A stretch of 64,000 bases of DNA from positions 1 through 64,000 of the forward strand of contig DHEH01000002.1 in assembly GCA_002399785.1 (NCBI GenBank), written 5' to 3'. The position numbers and the translations under genes were made by a program. Within the stretch, counting starts at the first letter, position 1. The number at the start of each line of letters is the position of its first letter. Source of the DNA: Caryophanales bacterium UBA4855 (lineage in GTDB: Bacteria > Bacillota_I > Bacilli_A > RFN20 > CAG-826). Under the pieces are notes generated by a model that did no database searches, had not been told where the DNA came from, and saw nothing but the letters and a program-made list of their open reading frames with translations. This document shows, piece after piece, positions 17,671 to 25,126 of this stretch.

Positions 17671-19119
17671 TTATCTCTTATATTTTTTAATTAATTCTAA
17701 AATGTAAGGAATTGTTTCCTCAAAATCACGGAAATCTCTCAATTTGAATTCCCAATTTGGACTACCTAAAGTGCCTGGAAGATTCATTCTTGCGTCCTTA
17801 TCAAGACCTAAATAATCTTGAATTGGAATAATACAATAATCACAATTACTCTTAAACGCTGTTTCGATCATCTTTTTATGAATTGGTTTCTTTAAATCGA
17901 TACCATGAACTCTAAAAATAACTTTTAATTGTTCTTTTTGTTGATAAGTTAAATCATGAAACCAGCCAACAACAGGATCATTATCATGATTACCGGTATA
18001 AATAATCTGATTGTGAATATTCTTAAAATTAGGATCTAAAATTGTAAATTCAAGAATGTTCATCCCTTTTAGATTGTATTTATCACGCAATTTTTCAACA
18101 CTTGGAAATAATTCACCTAAATCCTCTGCAACAATTTCACTTTTTAATTTATTTTTAAATAACATTTCAAAGAATTCATCGCCATATGAATTAGCCCGAT
18201 TCCCAATTCTAGCAGTTGGAGAGGTCGATGGAATCATATAATAAGTATCGAAAGCTCTAAAATGATCAATACGAACAAAATCAAATAATTTCATAGCAAA
18301 ATTAACTCTTGAAAACCAGAAAGAGAATTTATCTTCTTTCATAAATTCCCAATCATAAATTGGATTACCCCATCTTTGTCCATCAGTAGAAAATACATCA
18401 GGTGGACAACCAGCTACAAATGTAGGAGCTCCATCTTTATCTAATAAGAAATTATCTTGATTACTCCAACAATCACTGCTATTTCCACCAACATAAAATG
18501 GAATATCACCCATAATCAAGATGCCTTGGTTATTAGCGTATTCTTTTAGTTCAAAATATTCTGAATAAAGGATAAATTGACACCATTCATAAAAGAGTAT
18601 TTCTTTAGCATATTTCTTTGTATCAAAATTAGGATTATAGAACGCATTTTTTTCTTCACTTGGCCAATCGCACCATTCTTTATAATTGTTTTTTAATAAT
18701 AAAACCATAAATAAAGCATAAGTAGGACACCATTTATTTTCTTTTATAAATTTTTTAAATTCATTACCTTCAGTATCTTTTTGCTTTTTAAAAGCCTTTT
18801 CTAAAGCATCTTTTTTTAATTTAATAACTGCTTCATAATCGACTTTTTCACATTTGCTTTGAAATTCTAATGGTTCCGAAATTAATTTTCTTCTAAATAA
18901 ATCATTTAAAGAAACATAATTCAAATCAATAGCTTCTCCACAGCTTGATTGATATGGACTCGCTCCAAAACCAATTGGATTCAATGGTAATAATTGCCAA
19001 ATCTTAATATGGGCCTTTTTTAATAAATCAACAAATTCGTATGCTTCTTTATCAAAACTACCAATCCCATATTTACTTGGCAAAGATGATAATGCACATA
19101 ATATTCCGTTAGTTCTCAT
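17671..19119 (-). CDS. malQ: 4-alpha-glucanotransferase (amylomaltase)
   Basis: The 482-residue protein is a GH77 glucanotransferase that rearranges maltodextrins in the cytoplasm and releases glucose. The N-terminus RTNGILCALSSLPSKYGIGSF, the substrate segment LPLNPIGFGASPYQS, the nucleophile region VRIDHFRAFDTYY, and the acid region EDLGELFPSVEKLRD are all typical. YTGNHDNDPVVGWF carries the third catalytic Asp, and NLPGTLGSPNWEFKL is the family's C-terminal signature. Its length is normal. It fits uptake of malto-oligosaccharides. The start has no clear SD and a TATAAA box 11 nt upstream, so the leader is very short or absent. It is the first gene of the malQ-rimO pair. Confidence 0.95.
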   Translation of the reverse strand: MRTNGILCALSSLPSKYGIGSFDKEAYEFVDLLKKAHIKIWQLLPLNPIGFGASPYQSSCGEAIDLNYVSLNDLFRRKLISEPLEFQSKCEKVDYEAVIKLKKDALEKAFKKQKDTEGNEFKKFIKENKWCPTYALFMVLLLKNNYKEWCDWPSEEKNAFYNPNFDTKKYAKEILFYEWCQFILYSEYFELKEYANNQGILIMGDIPFYVGGNSSDCWSNQDNFLLDKDGAPTFVAGCPPDVFSTDGQRWGNPIYDWEFMKEDKFSFWFSRVNFAMKLFDFVRIDHFRAFDTYYMIPSTSPTARIGNRANSYGDEFFEMLFKNKLKSEIVAEDLGELFPSVEKLRDKYNLKGMNILEFTILDPNFKNIHNQIIYTGNHDNDPVVGWFHDLTYQQKEQLKVIFRVHGIDLKKPIHKKMIETAFKSNCDYCIIPIQDYLGLDKDARMNLPGTLGSPNWEFKLRDFRDFEETIPYILELIKKYKR

Positions 19120-19412
19120 AATTCATTAATTTTATAATAATCTATGTTAAATATAAAGACATAAACACCAAAAACAACCAAATTCCTCCAGAATTTTTAA
19201 GTTATTTTTTTCTTATAACTCTATAAATTGTAAGAATTCATAAAATAACTAAATTCCGCTTCCTAAAGTGAACAAACATCAAATAAAAAGACATTTATTT
19301 AAACAAATTTTATCTAATTGAAACGAAATTTTGCTACATTTTTACACTGACAAAAAATATATCATTTGCCTAATTTTAAAAGCAAAAAATAAGCATAAAA
19401 TTATCTAATCTT

Positions 19413-20723
19413 ATGGCAATTGTTATCTTAATTACAGTTTTATCTATTATCGGAATGTTTATATTAGCAATATTTTTTCCTCGTGTAAAAATTGGAAAAT
19501 TTTCTATATCTACTTTCTATATACCGGTTCTTATTGGTGCAATAATAATCTTGGCTTTTTCGTTGGTAGATTTTAACGAATTGAAAACAATTTTTATAAG
19601 TAAAAGCGATGTAAATCCTTTATTTATATTAACTTTGTTTCTTTCAATGACTTTCTTATCGATTGTTTTAGATGAATCTGGATTTTTTAGTTATATCGCT
19701 TTATTAATTATTAAAAAAGCAAAAACAAAGCAGTTAACATTATTCATTTATTTATTTTTATTAGTTTCGGTATTAACGATCTTTACATCAAACGATATAA
19801 TCATTCTTACATTGACTCCTTTTATAATTTATTTTTGTAAAAGAGTTAAAATCGATCCGATTCCCTATTTAATTCTTGAATTTATAAGCGCAAATACTTT
19901 TAGTATGCTTTTACTTATTGGTAACCCAACTAATATCTATCTTTCTTTATCTTTTAATATTAATTTTATAGATTATTTAAAAACTATGGCTATTCCTGCG
20001 CTATTTGGTGGATTAGTAGCTTTCGGACTTCTTCTATTAATATTTTATAAAAAACTTAATAAACCTCTTGAAGAATGTGAAAGCGAAAACGTTATAATTA
20101 ACAAAAATATTATGATCCCAAGTTTAATCTTTCTTGTTTCAACAATTTTGTTGTTATCTATTTCTTCCTTTTTAAATATACCAATGTATTTAGTAACTCT
20201 CATTGCTGCAATTTTATTAATTATTTATTTATCAATTTATTCAATATTTTCAAAGGATGCCAAAAATATTTTATTTACTTCTTTAAAAAGGCTTCCTTAT
20301 TCTTTAATCCCGTTTCTTTTATCAATGTTTGTAATTGTTTTTAGTTTAAAGGATGCTGGAGTAGTTACTGCTGTCAGTAAATTTCTAACAAATATAGAAT
20401 CAACTTTTGCTTATGGAATATCAAGCTTTTTGACATGTAATATTTTGAATAATATTCCAATGTCGATATTATTTAGCGAAATAATTAAAGCCAATACCAA
20501 CATAACACAAACCATGATTTATTCTTCAATAATCGGATCAAATATTGGTGCATATTTAACACCAATCGGTGCCTTAGCTGGAATTATGTTTCTTTCCATT
20601 ATTAAAAGTAATGACATTAAATTATCCTTTGCTAGATTCAGTTTTTATGGTCTAATAATTTCTATTCCAACATTATTGATATCTTTACTGACTTTATTTT
20701 TAGAAACAAAAATAGTGCTTTAA
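19413..20723 (+). CDS. ArsB/SLC13-type anion permease
   Basis: The 436-residue protein is almost wholly membrane-embedded, with about 11-12 hydrophobic segments. It belongs to the ion transporter superfamily that includes ArsB arsenite pumps and SLC13 carriers. Markers are FTSNDIIILTLTPFI in the first half with its ND motif, GNPTNIYLS, then NILNNIPMS and GSNIGAYLTPIGALAGI in the second half, which form the inverted-repeat substrate site. No arsR, arsA or arsC is near, so arsenite export is only one possibility; dicarboxylate or other anion transport is equally open. It is a lone gene, divergent from malQ, with no strong SD. Confidence 0.8.
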   Translation: MAIVILITVLSIIGMFILAIFFPRVKIGKFSISTFYIPVLIGAIIILAFSLVDFNELKTIFISKSDVNPLFILTLFLSMTFLSIVLDESGFFSYIALLIIKKAKTKQLTLFIYLFLLVSVLTIFTSNDIIILTLTPFIIYFCKRVKIDPIPYLILEFISANTFSMLLLIGNPTNIYLSLSFNINFIDYLKTMAIPALFGGLVAFGLLLLIFYKKLNKPLEECESENVIINKNIMIPSLIFLVSTILLLSISSFLNIPMYLVTLIAAILLIIYLSIYSIFSKDAKNILFTSLKRLPYSLIPFLLSMFVIVFSLKDAGVVTAVSKFLTNIESTFAYGISSFLTCNILNNIPMSILFSEIIKANTNITQTMIYSSIIGSNIGAYLTPIGALAGIMFLSIIKSNDIKLSFARFSFYGLIISIPTLLISLLTLFLETKIVL

Positions 20724-20814
20724 AATATAGTTTTATCAAGTTTTCCTTAAATATTAATTTACTTTTAAAAATTTAGAAAATAGTATAATTTTCAAAAATA
20801 ATCGATTTTATGAG

Positions 20815-20852
20815 TTATTTTCTGAAAATCATTTCGTATTTTCAGAAAATAA
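20815..20852. promoter_or_regulatory. Two CodY-like boxes, 21 bp apart
   Basis: TATTTTCTGAAAATC (20816-20830) and TATTTTCAGAAAATA (20837-20851) each match the CodY consensus AATTTTCWGAAAATT at 13 of 15 positions, including the whole 13-bp core. Their centres are 21 bp apart, two helical turns. They lie 23 bp upstream of the -35 of the small gene at 20974. Together they could also form a 15-bp hairpin, but no T run follows. Confidence 0.7.
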
Positions 20853-20874
20853 TTAAAAATATGTTTTAATTCTC

Positions 20875-20902
20875 TTGCATTAATTAAATTTACGTGTATT
20901 AT
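20875..20902 (+). promoter_or_regulatory. Promoter of the 44-residue gene
   Basis: TTGCAT (20875-20880), a 16-nt spacer and TATTAT (20897-20902). The transcript would start near 20909 and carry the structured leader below. Confidence 0.55.
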
Positions 20903-20909
20903 ATTATGT

Positions 20910-20954
20910 CCTGCCGGTTTTCTATCTAACCCAATGAGAAAATTACTTGGTAGG
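20910..20954 (+). promoter_or_regulatory. Structured leader before the 44-residue gene
   Basis: Outer arms CCTGCC/GGTAGG (one GU pair) and inner arms TTTTCT/AGAAAA enclose a 13-nt loop. The structure begins at the predicted transcript start and ends 7 nt before the AAAGGAG ribosome-binding site. It matches no riboswitch I know; it may be a stability hairpin or a small regulatory element. Confidence 0.4.
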
Positions 20955-20973
20955 TATTTGAAAGGAGATAATT

Positions 20974-21108
20974 ATGAAATTACTTAACAAAAAAGTAAGA
21001 ATTCATGATCGCAACTCCAAAAACGTAAGACCAAACAGAAATGAAAGTGGGTTTATGACTTTTGTAAACGATTATGTAACTTATTCTGATTTTCCAACAC
21101 AAAACTAG
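20974..21108 (+). CDS. Small basic protein, 44 residues, unknown
   Basis: The gene encodes MKLLNKKVRIHDRNSKNVRP, then NRNESGFMTFVNDYVTYSDF and PTQN, ending in TAG. Support for it being real is strong: an AAAGGAG ribosome-binding site 7 nt before the ATG, a promoter, a leader hairpin, and an intrinsic terminator 20 nt after the stop make it a complete single-gene unit. The first half is very basic with Arg and Asn and could bind RNA or DNA; the second half is neutral and aromatic. I recognise no family. The tandem CodY-like boxes upstream suggest that it responds to amino-acid or GTP supply. Confidence 0.7.
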   Translation: MKLLNKKVRIHDRNSKNVRPNRNESGFMTFVNDYVTYSDFPTQN

Positions 21109-21125
21109 ATAACATTCTTACAAAA

Positions 21126-21162
21126 ATTAAATCTCAGGTTTATGCCTGAGATTTTTTCTTTT
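21126..21162 (+). terminator. Terminator of the 44-residue gene
   Basis: AATCTCAGG/CCTGAGATT (21130-21138 and 21145-21153) with a TTTATG loop is followed by a run of T residues. Confidence 0.92.
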
Positions 21163-21213
21163 TATAGGTCCATAAATTGTATTATTTGTTATAATAATTA
21201 AAAGGTGATTATT

Positions 21214-22458
21214 ATGAATGAAAATATGAATTCAAACGGCAAATACTTGTTTGTCAGTGGTGTTGCACCACTTAAAAAAATGCGAGTTAGAACAGCGCAA
21301 TTTATTAATGGAGTTGCATGTCATCTCATTCCTTGGAAGTCTCCAAAATTACTTCCAAATTATGATTTTTTAGTAAAAAAATATAAAGAAAAAGGAAAAA
21401 AACATATCTTAATTGTGGCTGATAAATCTGTTTATCAATTAGGATTATTGAAGTGTTTATTAGATACCTTAAATAAAGCAAAAATTAAATACTCAATATT
21501 TACTGACATTAACCCAAACCCAACAATTACCAATATTAATAACGGAAGAGATTTCTATTTTAGCGAAAAATGTGATTCTATCATTGCTATTGGTGGTGGT
21601 TCGGCGATGGACGCTGGAAAATCAATTGGTATCCTTATCACTAATAATAAACCAATTAATAAATATAAAGGCTTATTTAAAGTTAGACATCCTCTACCAC
21701 TACTTTCAGCAATACCTACTACTTGTGGTACTGGATCTGAAACCACTTTAGCCGCAGTCATTTTAGATGATGCCACTGGAAAAAAATATCCAATCGAATC
21801 AAACAAAATCGTTCCATCTTATGCTTTACTTGATGTTAATTTAATTAGGGATTTACCAAAAAATGTTTTTGCGCAAACCGGAATGGATGCATTAACCCAT
21901 GCAATTGAAGCGTATTTGAATAATTATGGAACTCATAAAACTAGACAAATGGCTTTAAAAGCAATCAATATCATTAGTCAATATATTCAAGTAGGATATT
22001 TTGGTGATATTCATGCAAGAAGCGAAATGCTGAAGGCTAGTTACTTAGCTGGAAAAGCCTTTAATAGAGCGATGGTTGGCAATTGTCATGCAATTGCTCA
22101 TGCAATTGGTGGGAAATACAATCTTCCTCATGGTTATTTAAATGCTATTATTTTACCTGTTATTTTAACCACATATTACACAAGAGCCACTTCTAAACTT
22201 GATATTATTAGTAAATCTTTTGGCGTCTCATCAGGTCACGATAAAAAACAAAATGCGATCAATGTTATTGAGCGCATTCAAGAATTAAATAGATTATTTG
22301 GTTTACCAAATTATATCGAACAAATTAAAGATGAAGATATTCCTCAATTGGCGCAATCTGCTTATAAAGAGGCTGTCCCTCTTTATCCAACTCCATTAGT
22401 TTATTCTTATAAAGATTTTGAAAGAGTTATTAAATACTTACAAACCAAAAAAGATTAA
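21214..22458 (+). CDS. Iron-containing alcohol dehydrogenase
   Basis: The 414-residue protein is a group III (Fe-dependent) alcohol dehydrogenase. The NAD-binding motif is GGGSAMDAGKS near residue 125, followed by PTTCGTGSETT and the metal-binding pattern in GMDALTHAIEAYL and NCHAIAHAIGGKYNLPHGYLNA, which supply the Asp/His iron ligands. The likely reaction is interconversion of an aldehyde or ketone with its alcohol, giving a redox sink in fermentation. The frame opens at a GTG at 21205, but AAAGGTG sits properly for the ATG at 21214. The N-terminus is about 20 residues longer than usual. It stands alone and converges with the ABC exporter genes. Confidence 0.92.
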   Translation: MNENMNSNGKYLFVSGVAPLKKMRVRTAQFINGVACHLIPWKSPKLLPNYDFLVKKYKEKGKKHILIVADKSVYQLGLLKCLLDTLNKAKIKYSIFTDINPNPTITNINNGRDFYFSEKCDSIIAIGGGSAMDAGKSIGILITNNKPINKYKGLFKVRHPLPLLSAIPTTCGTGSETTLAAVILDDATGKKYPIESNKIVPSYALLDVNLIRDLPKNVFAQTGMDALTHAIEAYLNNYGTHKTRQMALKAINIISQYIQVGYFGDIHARSEMLKASYLAGKAFNRAMVGNCHAIAHAIGGKYNLPHGYLNAIILPVILTTYYTRATSKLDIISKSFGVSSGHDKKQNAINVIERIQELNRLFGLPNYIEQIKDEDIPQLAQSAYKEAVPLYPTPLVYSYKDFERVIKYLQTKKD

Positions 22459-22483
22459 AAATAATAGGGATTGGCAAGGGATT

Positions 22484-23206
22484 TTAGAATTGTTTCTTTT
22501 TATATAACTTAATTGATAAGAAATAAAATAAGACTCCTAAACCTAACACAACAACAGATAAAGGAATCATAACTGCACAAGAATAAAGAGCATTACTGTC
22601 ATTCAAAAAAGATAATTCATAACTTAAAACTATTCCGACAATATAAAATGCAATAACAAATATAGTACTAAAAATACTTATTACTCTAGTTTTTACGCTG
22701 CCTAAACCAACCGTAAGTAATAAATTTAAACCAAGTAAGAAAAGTCCAAAAGATATAAAGCCAATAAATGAACTAACAGCATAATTTACATCATAAACTG
22801 GATATCCTGGAACGCCACTAAAAAAGCAAGGTAAAAATATACAAATACAACCAAAAATTAATGGTAAAGAAAAACTTATCAAACCTAAAACAACCTTTGA
22901 ATCAACAATTGATTTGCGGTTTACACCAGCACTGATAATAAATTTATCAAAGTTGCACTTTTCATCTAATTCATTTGAAATTGGAATAACAATTGACGAG
23001 ATGACAAGTAAATAACCTAAAGAAACAAAAGAACCATTATAGATTGCACTTCTTATTAAAGCTTCATTGGTTAATGTTGCATAATCTTTATTTGGAGTAA
23101 AAATAAAAGTTATTAAATAAACAACGAATAAGACAATATCAATTAAATAATAAAGAATCATAAAATTCTTTAAATTATATAATTCTTTTAAAAGTAGTCC
23201 CTTCAT
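22484..23206 (-). CDS. ABC-2 type exporter permease
   Basis: The 240-residue protein has six hydrophobic segments (about 15-35, 55-75, 100-130, 140-165, 170-195 and 210-232) and the ABC-2 pattern MKGLLLKELYNLKNFM at the N-terminus. The loop ISNELDEKCNFDKFIISAGVNRKSIVDSKV is the cytoplasmic coupling helix region. It overlaps the ATPase gene by 4 nt and must be its membrane partner. Such pairs export peptides, lipids or drugs, or act in antimicrobial-peptide resistance. No bacteriocin, GntR regulator or sensor kinase is adjacent, so the substrate is unknown. Confidence 0.82.
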   Translation of the reverse strand: MKGLLLKELYNLKNFMILYYLIDIVLFVVYLITFIFTPNKDYATLTNEALIRSAIYNGSFVSLGYLLVISSIVIPISNELDEKCNFDKFIISAGVNRKSIVDSKVVLGLISFSLPLIFGCICIFLPCFFSGVPGYPVYDVNYAVSSFIGFISFGLFLLGLNLLLTVGLGSVKTRVISIFSTIFVIAFYIVGIVLSYELSFLNDSNALYSCAVMIPLSVVVLGLGVLFYFLSIKLYKKKQF

Positions 23207-24054
23207 AATGTCTTACCTCTAATCATAAATATCATAATATCTTCAATAGTTGCAGGCTTAACATTTTCACCTATAAAAACAGCTTTTTTAGTTAAAATCT
23301 CCGTTGAATCCCCAATGGTTTTAATTCTAATTAAATTTTCTTTATCTAATTTATTAGCATCTTCTGTGGAACAGGAGAAAACATCATAAAGAGATAAAAG
23401 AGCTTTTTTATCTTCATTAATCATAATTTTACCATCATGAATAATGACAATGTGATTACATATTTTCTCTAAGTCACTAATAATATGACTAGAAATTAAT
23501 ACACTATGTTCTTTATCTTTAACAAATTCAGTTAAAATCTCCATAACATCATCTCGAGCAACAGGATCAAGTCCGTTCATTGGTTCATCTAAAATTAACA
23601 GTTTTGATTTATGTGAAAAAGCGATCGATAAATTCAATTTAGCTTTCATACCTTTACTTAAATCGGAAATTTTCTTATCTTCTGAAATACCAAACTTCTT
23701 TAAATACGAACTAAATATTTCATTAGACCAATTCTTAAAAATATTAGCAAATACTTTTTGCAATAATTTAATAGGAAGTTTTTCAGGTAAACATATTTCA
23801 TCCAAAACAACTCCAATATCTTCTCTTTCAGAAGGAGTTAAATCTTTAAGTGGTTTGCCAAAAACATTAATAGTTCCACTATCAAATTTAATAAGATCAA
23901 CAATGCTTTTCATAGTTGTTGATTTACCGGCTCCATTTTCACCAATAAAACCAACGATACTACCAGCAGGAATTACGAAAGAAACATTCGAAAGAGTAAA
24001 TTCCTTATACTTTTTCGTAACATCAATTAATTCAATAAAATTTTCATTTGTCAT
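23203..24054 (-). CDS. ABC-2 exporter ATPase
   Basis: The 283-residue ATPase has Walker A GENGAGKSTT (~40-49), a Q-loop region IGVVLDEICLPEKLP, a degenerate signature DLSKGMKAKLNLSIAF, Walker B LLILDEPMNGLDP, and the H-loop ISSHIISDLEKIC. LSKGM instead of LSGGQ is normal for this exporter group (YtrB/BcrA type). A C-terminal ~60-residue extension may be regulatory. The gene starts the operon. It has no SD, and TATAAT is 7 nt before the ATG, suggesting a leaderless message. A GntR gene, often present in YtrA-type operons, is missing here. Confidence 0.9.
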   Translation of the reverse strand: MTNENFIELIDVTKKYKEFTLSNVSFVIPAGSIVGFIGENGAGKSTTMKSIVDLIKFDSGTINVFGKPLKDLTPSEREDIGVVLDEICLPEKLPIKLLQKVFANIFKNWSNEIFSSYLKKFGISEDKKISDLSKGMKAKLNLSIAFSHKSKLLILDEPMNGLDPVARDDVMEILTEFVKDKEHSVLISSHIISDLEKICNHIVIIHDGKIMINEDKKALLSLYDVFSCSTEDANKLDKENLIRIKTIGDSTEILTKKAVFIGENVKPATIEDIMIFMIRGKTL

Positions 24055-24171
24055 GTGTTTAATTATAATATAAACACTTAAAATATTATATATATTTAGT
24101 AATTACGTTCAAAAACGAGAGTTGCAAGAAATTATGTGTATAGAAAACATGTCCACATCTTCTTTATACTT

Positions 24172-24830
24172 TTATTTAAATCCTAATTTTTGTTTTTCTT
24201 CCTCTAAAAGGTAAATTATAAACATTACTGAACGTAAATTTTGTTTATAATATTTAATGATTTGTGAAATAACATTAACTCCGTTGATTTCAGAATTAAT
24301 TATTATACGTCTTCTTATCTATCTTTTAAGTCTCCCATTTGACTCTATCGCATTTTATGTATATATCAATTTCCGCATATATTTTGGAAATTTTGCATAA
24401 GTAGATAAATTTTCTTCTATAGATATAAGATACTAATTAATCTAGGGTACGGATTTAGCCATTTTGAAACAAATTTTAAAAAGTCTTGTTCGGTCGTTTC
24501 AATATCATTTTTTCCATATACTTACTTAAAATCTTGAGCAATATCTTTCCGATCCCTAACTAGAACTGATCTAGATATATTTTGTCGAATATGAACTAAA
24601 CACCTTTGTTGTAAAATTGATGGAAAAGATTTTTATTGCTTCTGGCATTCCTTGTAAACCATCAGTAATAAATATCTTAGAATCTCTAATACCTCTTTCT
24701 TTTAAACTCTCAAGGAATGATTGCTAAGATAATGAGCGCCTTCATTCGGAATAGTTTGAAAGTTCAATATAACGCGTTCCCCTTTCTCTGTGATGTCAAT
24801 TACAATTTCTATACATTCTTTTATTTCCAA
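24172..24830 (-). pseudogene. IS256-type (Mutator) transposase remnant
   Basis: The minus strand in several frames shows pieces of one IS256/Mutator transposase: SLKERGIRDSKIFITDGLQG, then PEAIKIFSINFTTKVFSSYS (frame-shifted) overlapping QQRCLVHIRQNISRS, then DIETTEQDFLKFVSKWLNPY, PRLISILY, a damaged copy of the YTTNAIES region near 24340-24365, and RSVMFI at the end. Many stops and shifts make it non-functional. CLVHIRQN and the Asn-Ala-Ile-Glu region are family signatures. It covers about the C-terminal two thirds of the usual ~400 residues. Its upstream end runs into an IS200-type tnpA fragment, so one element probably inserted into or recombined with the other. Confidence 0.82.
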
Positions 24831-24835
24831 AAAAT

Positions 24836-25067
24836 ACTTTTCTTCGATATTTTGGTGCAAACACTATGTGATACTTACAATTCCAACATGTGTGTGCTAA
24901 ACTTAAATTGTCAATTGACATATGACTCCTTTCATAAATTGCGTTGGTCCGCATATTTATTGTAAAGGAGTTTTTGTTTTGGCAAAACTATAAGTTTTTT
25001 TGAACCCCCTGACTATCAGGGGTTTTGACTAAAAATCACTCCACGTTCTCTCCGTGATTTCTTATAC
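24836..25067 (-). mobile_element. IS200/IS605-type left end with tnpA fragment, copy 1
   Basis: The ATG at 24921 (minus) begins MSIDNLSLAHTCWNCKYHIV, then FAPKYRRKVFFG. HxxWNCKYHIVFxPKYRR is the N-terminus of Y1 transposase TnpA of IS200/IS605 elements. The frame is lost at about 24836, where IS256-like sequence begins. Upstream of the ATG are an SD-sequestering hairpin (24925-24971), a CCCCTGA-CTA-TCAGGGG hairpin (25006-25022) of the kind TnpA recognises at element ends, and a third weak stem AAATCAC/GTGATTT. The segment ends in CTTATAC at 25067. A second copy is at 35365-35587. Confidence 0.8.
24925..24971 (-). promoter_or_regulatory. SD-sequestering leader hairpin of tnpA, copy 1
   Basis: On the minus strand ACTCCTTT pairs with AAAGGAGT, which is the tnpA ribosome-binding site just before the ATG. 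Inside it ATAAAT/ATTTAT and TGCG/CGCA extend the stem. This is like the translation-blocking leader known for IS200 tnpA. Confidence 0.7.
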
Positions 25068-25068
25068 A

Positions 25069-25103
25069 TAAAAACCACCAAATTTATTGGCGGTTTTTAT
25101 TAA
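25069..25103 (-). terminator. Terminator of the 1489-residue lipoprotein gene
   Basis: AAAAACCACCAA/TTGGCGGTTTTT (25070-25081 and 25087-25098, one mismatch) around a 5-nt loop. On the minus strand it ends in T5, 24 nt after the stop at 25127. Confidence 0.88.
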
Positions 25104-25126
25104 GTTTAATTAAAATATTTGAAAAA

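Noticed and set aside
24717..24965. 82-codon plus-strand frame
   Set aside because: It is antisense to the IS256/IS200 remnants, whose conserved motifs are on the minus strand.
25003..25025. Simple terminator for the CCCCTGA hairpin
   Set aside because: The same hairpin recurs at the same place relative to tnpA in both copies, and on the relevant strand no T run follows. An element-end hairpin is more likely.
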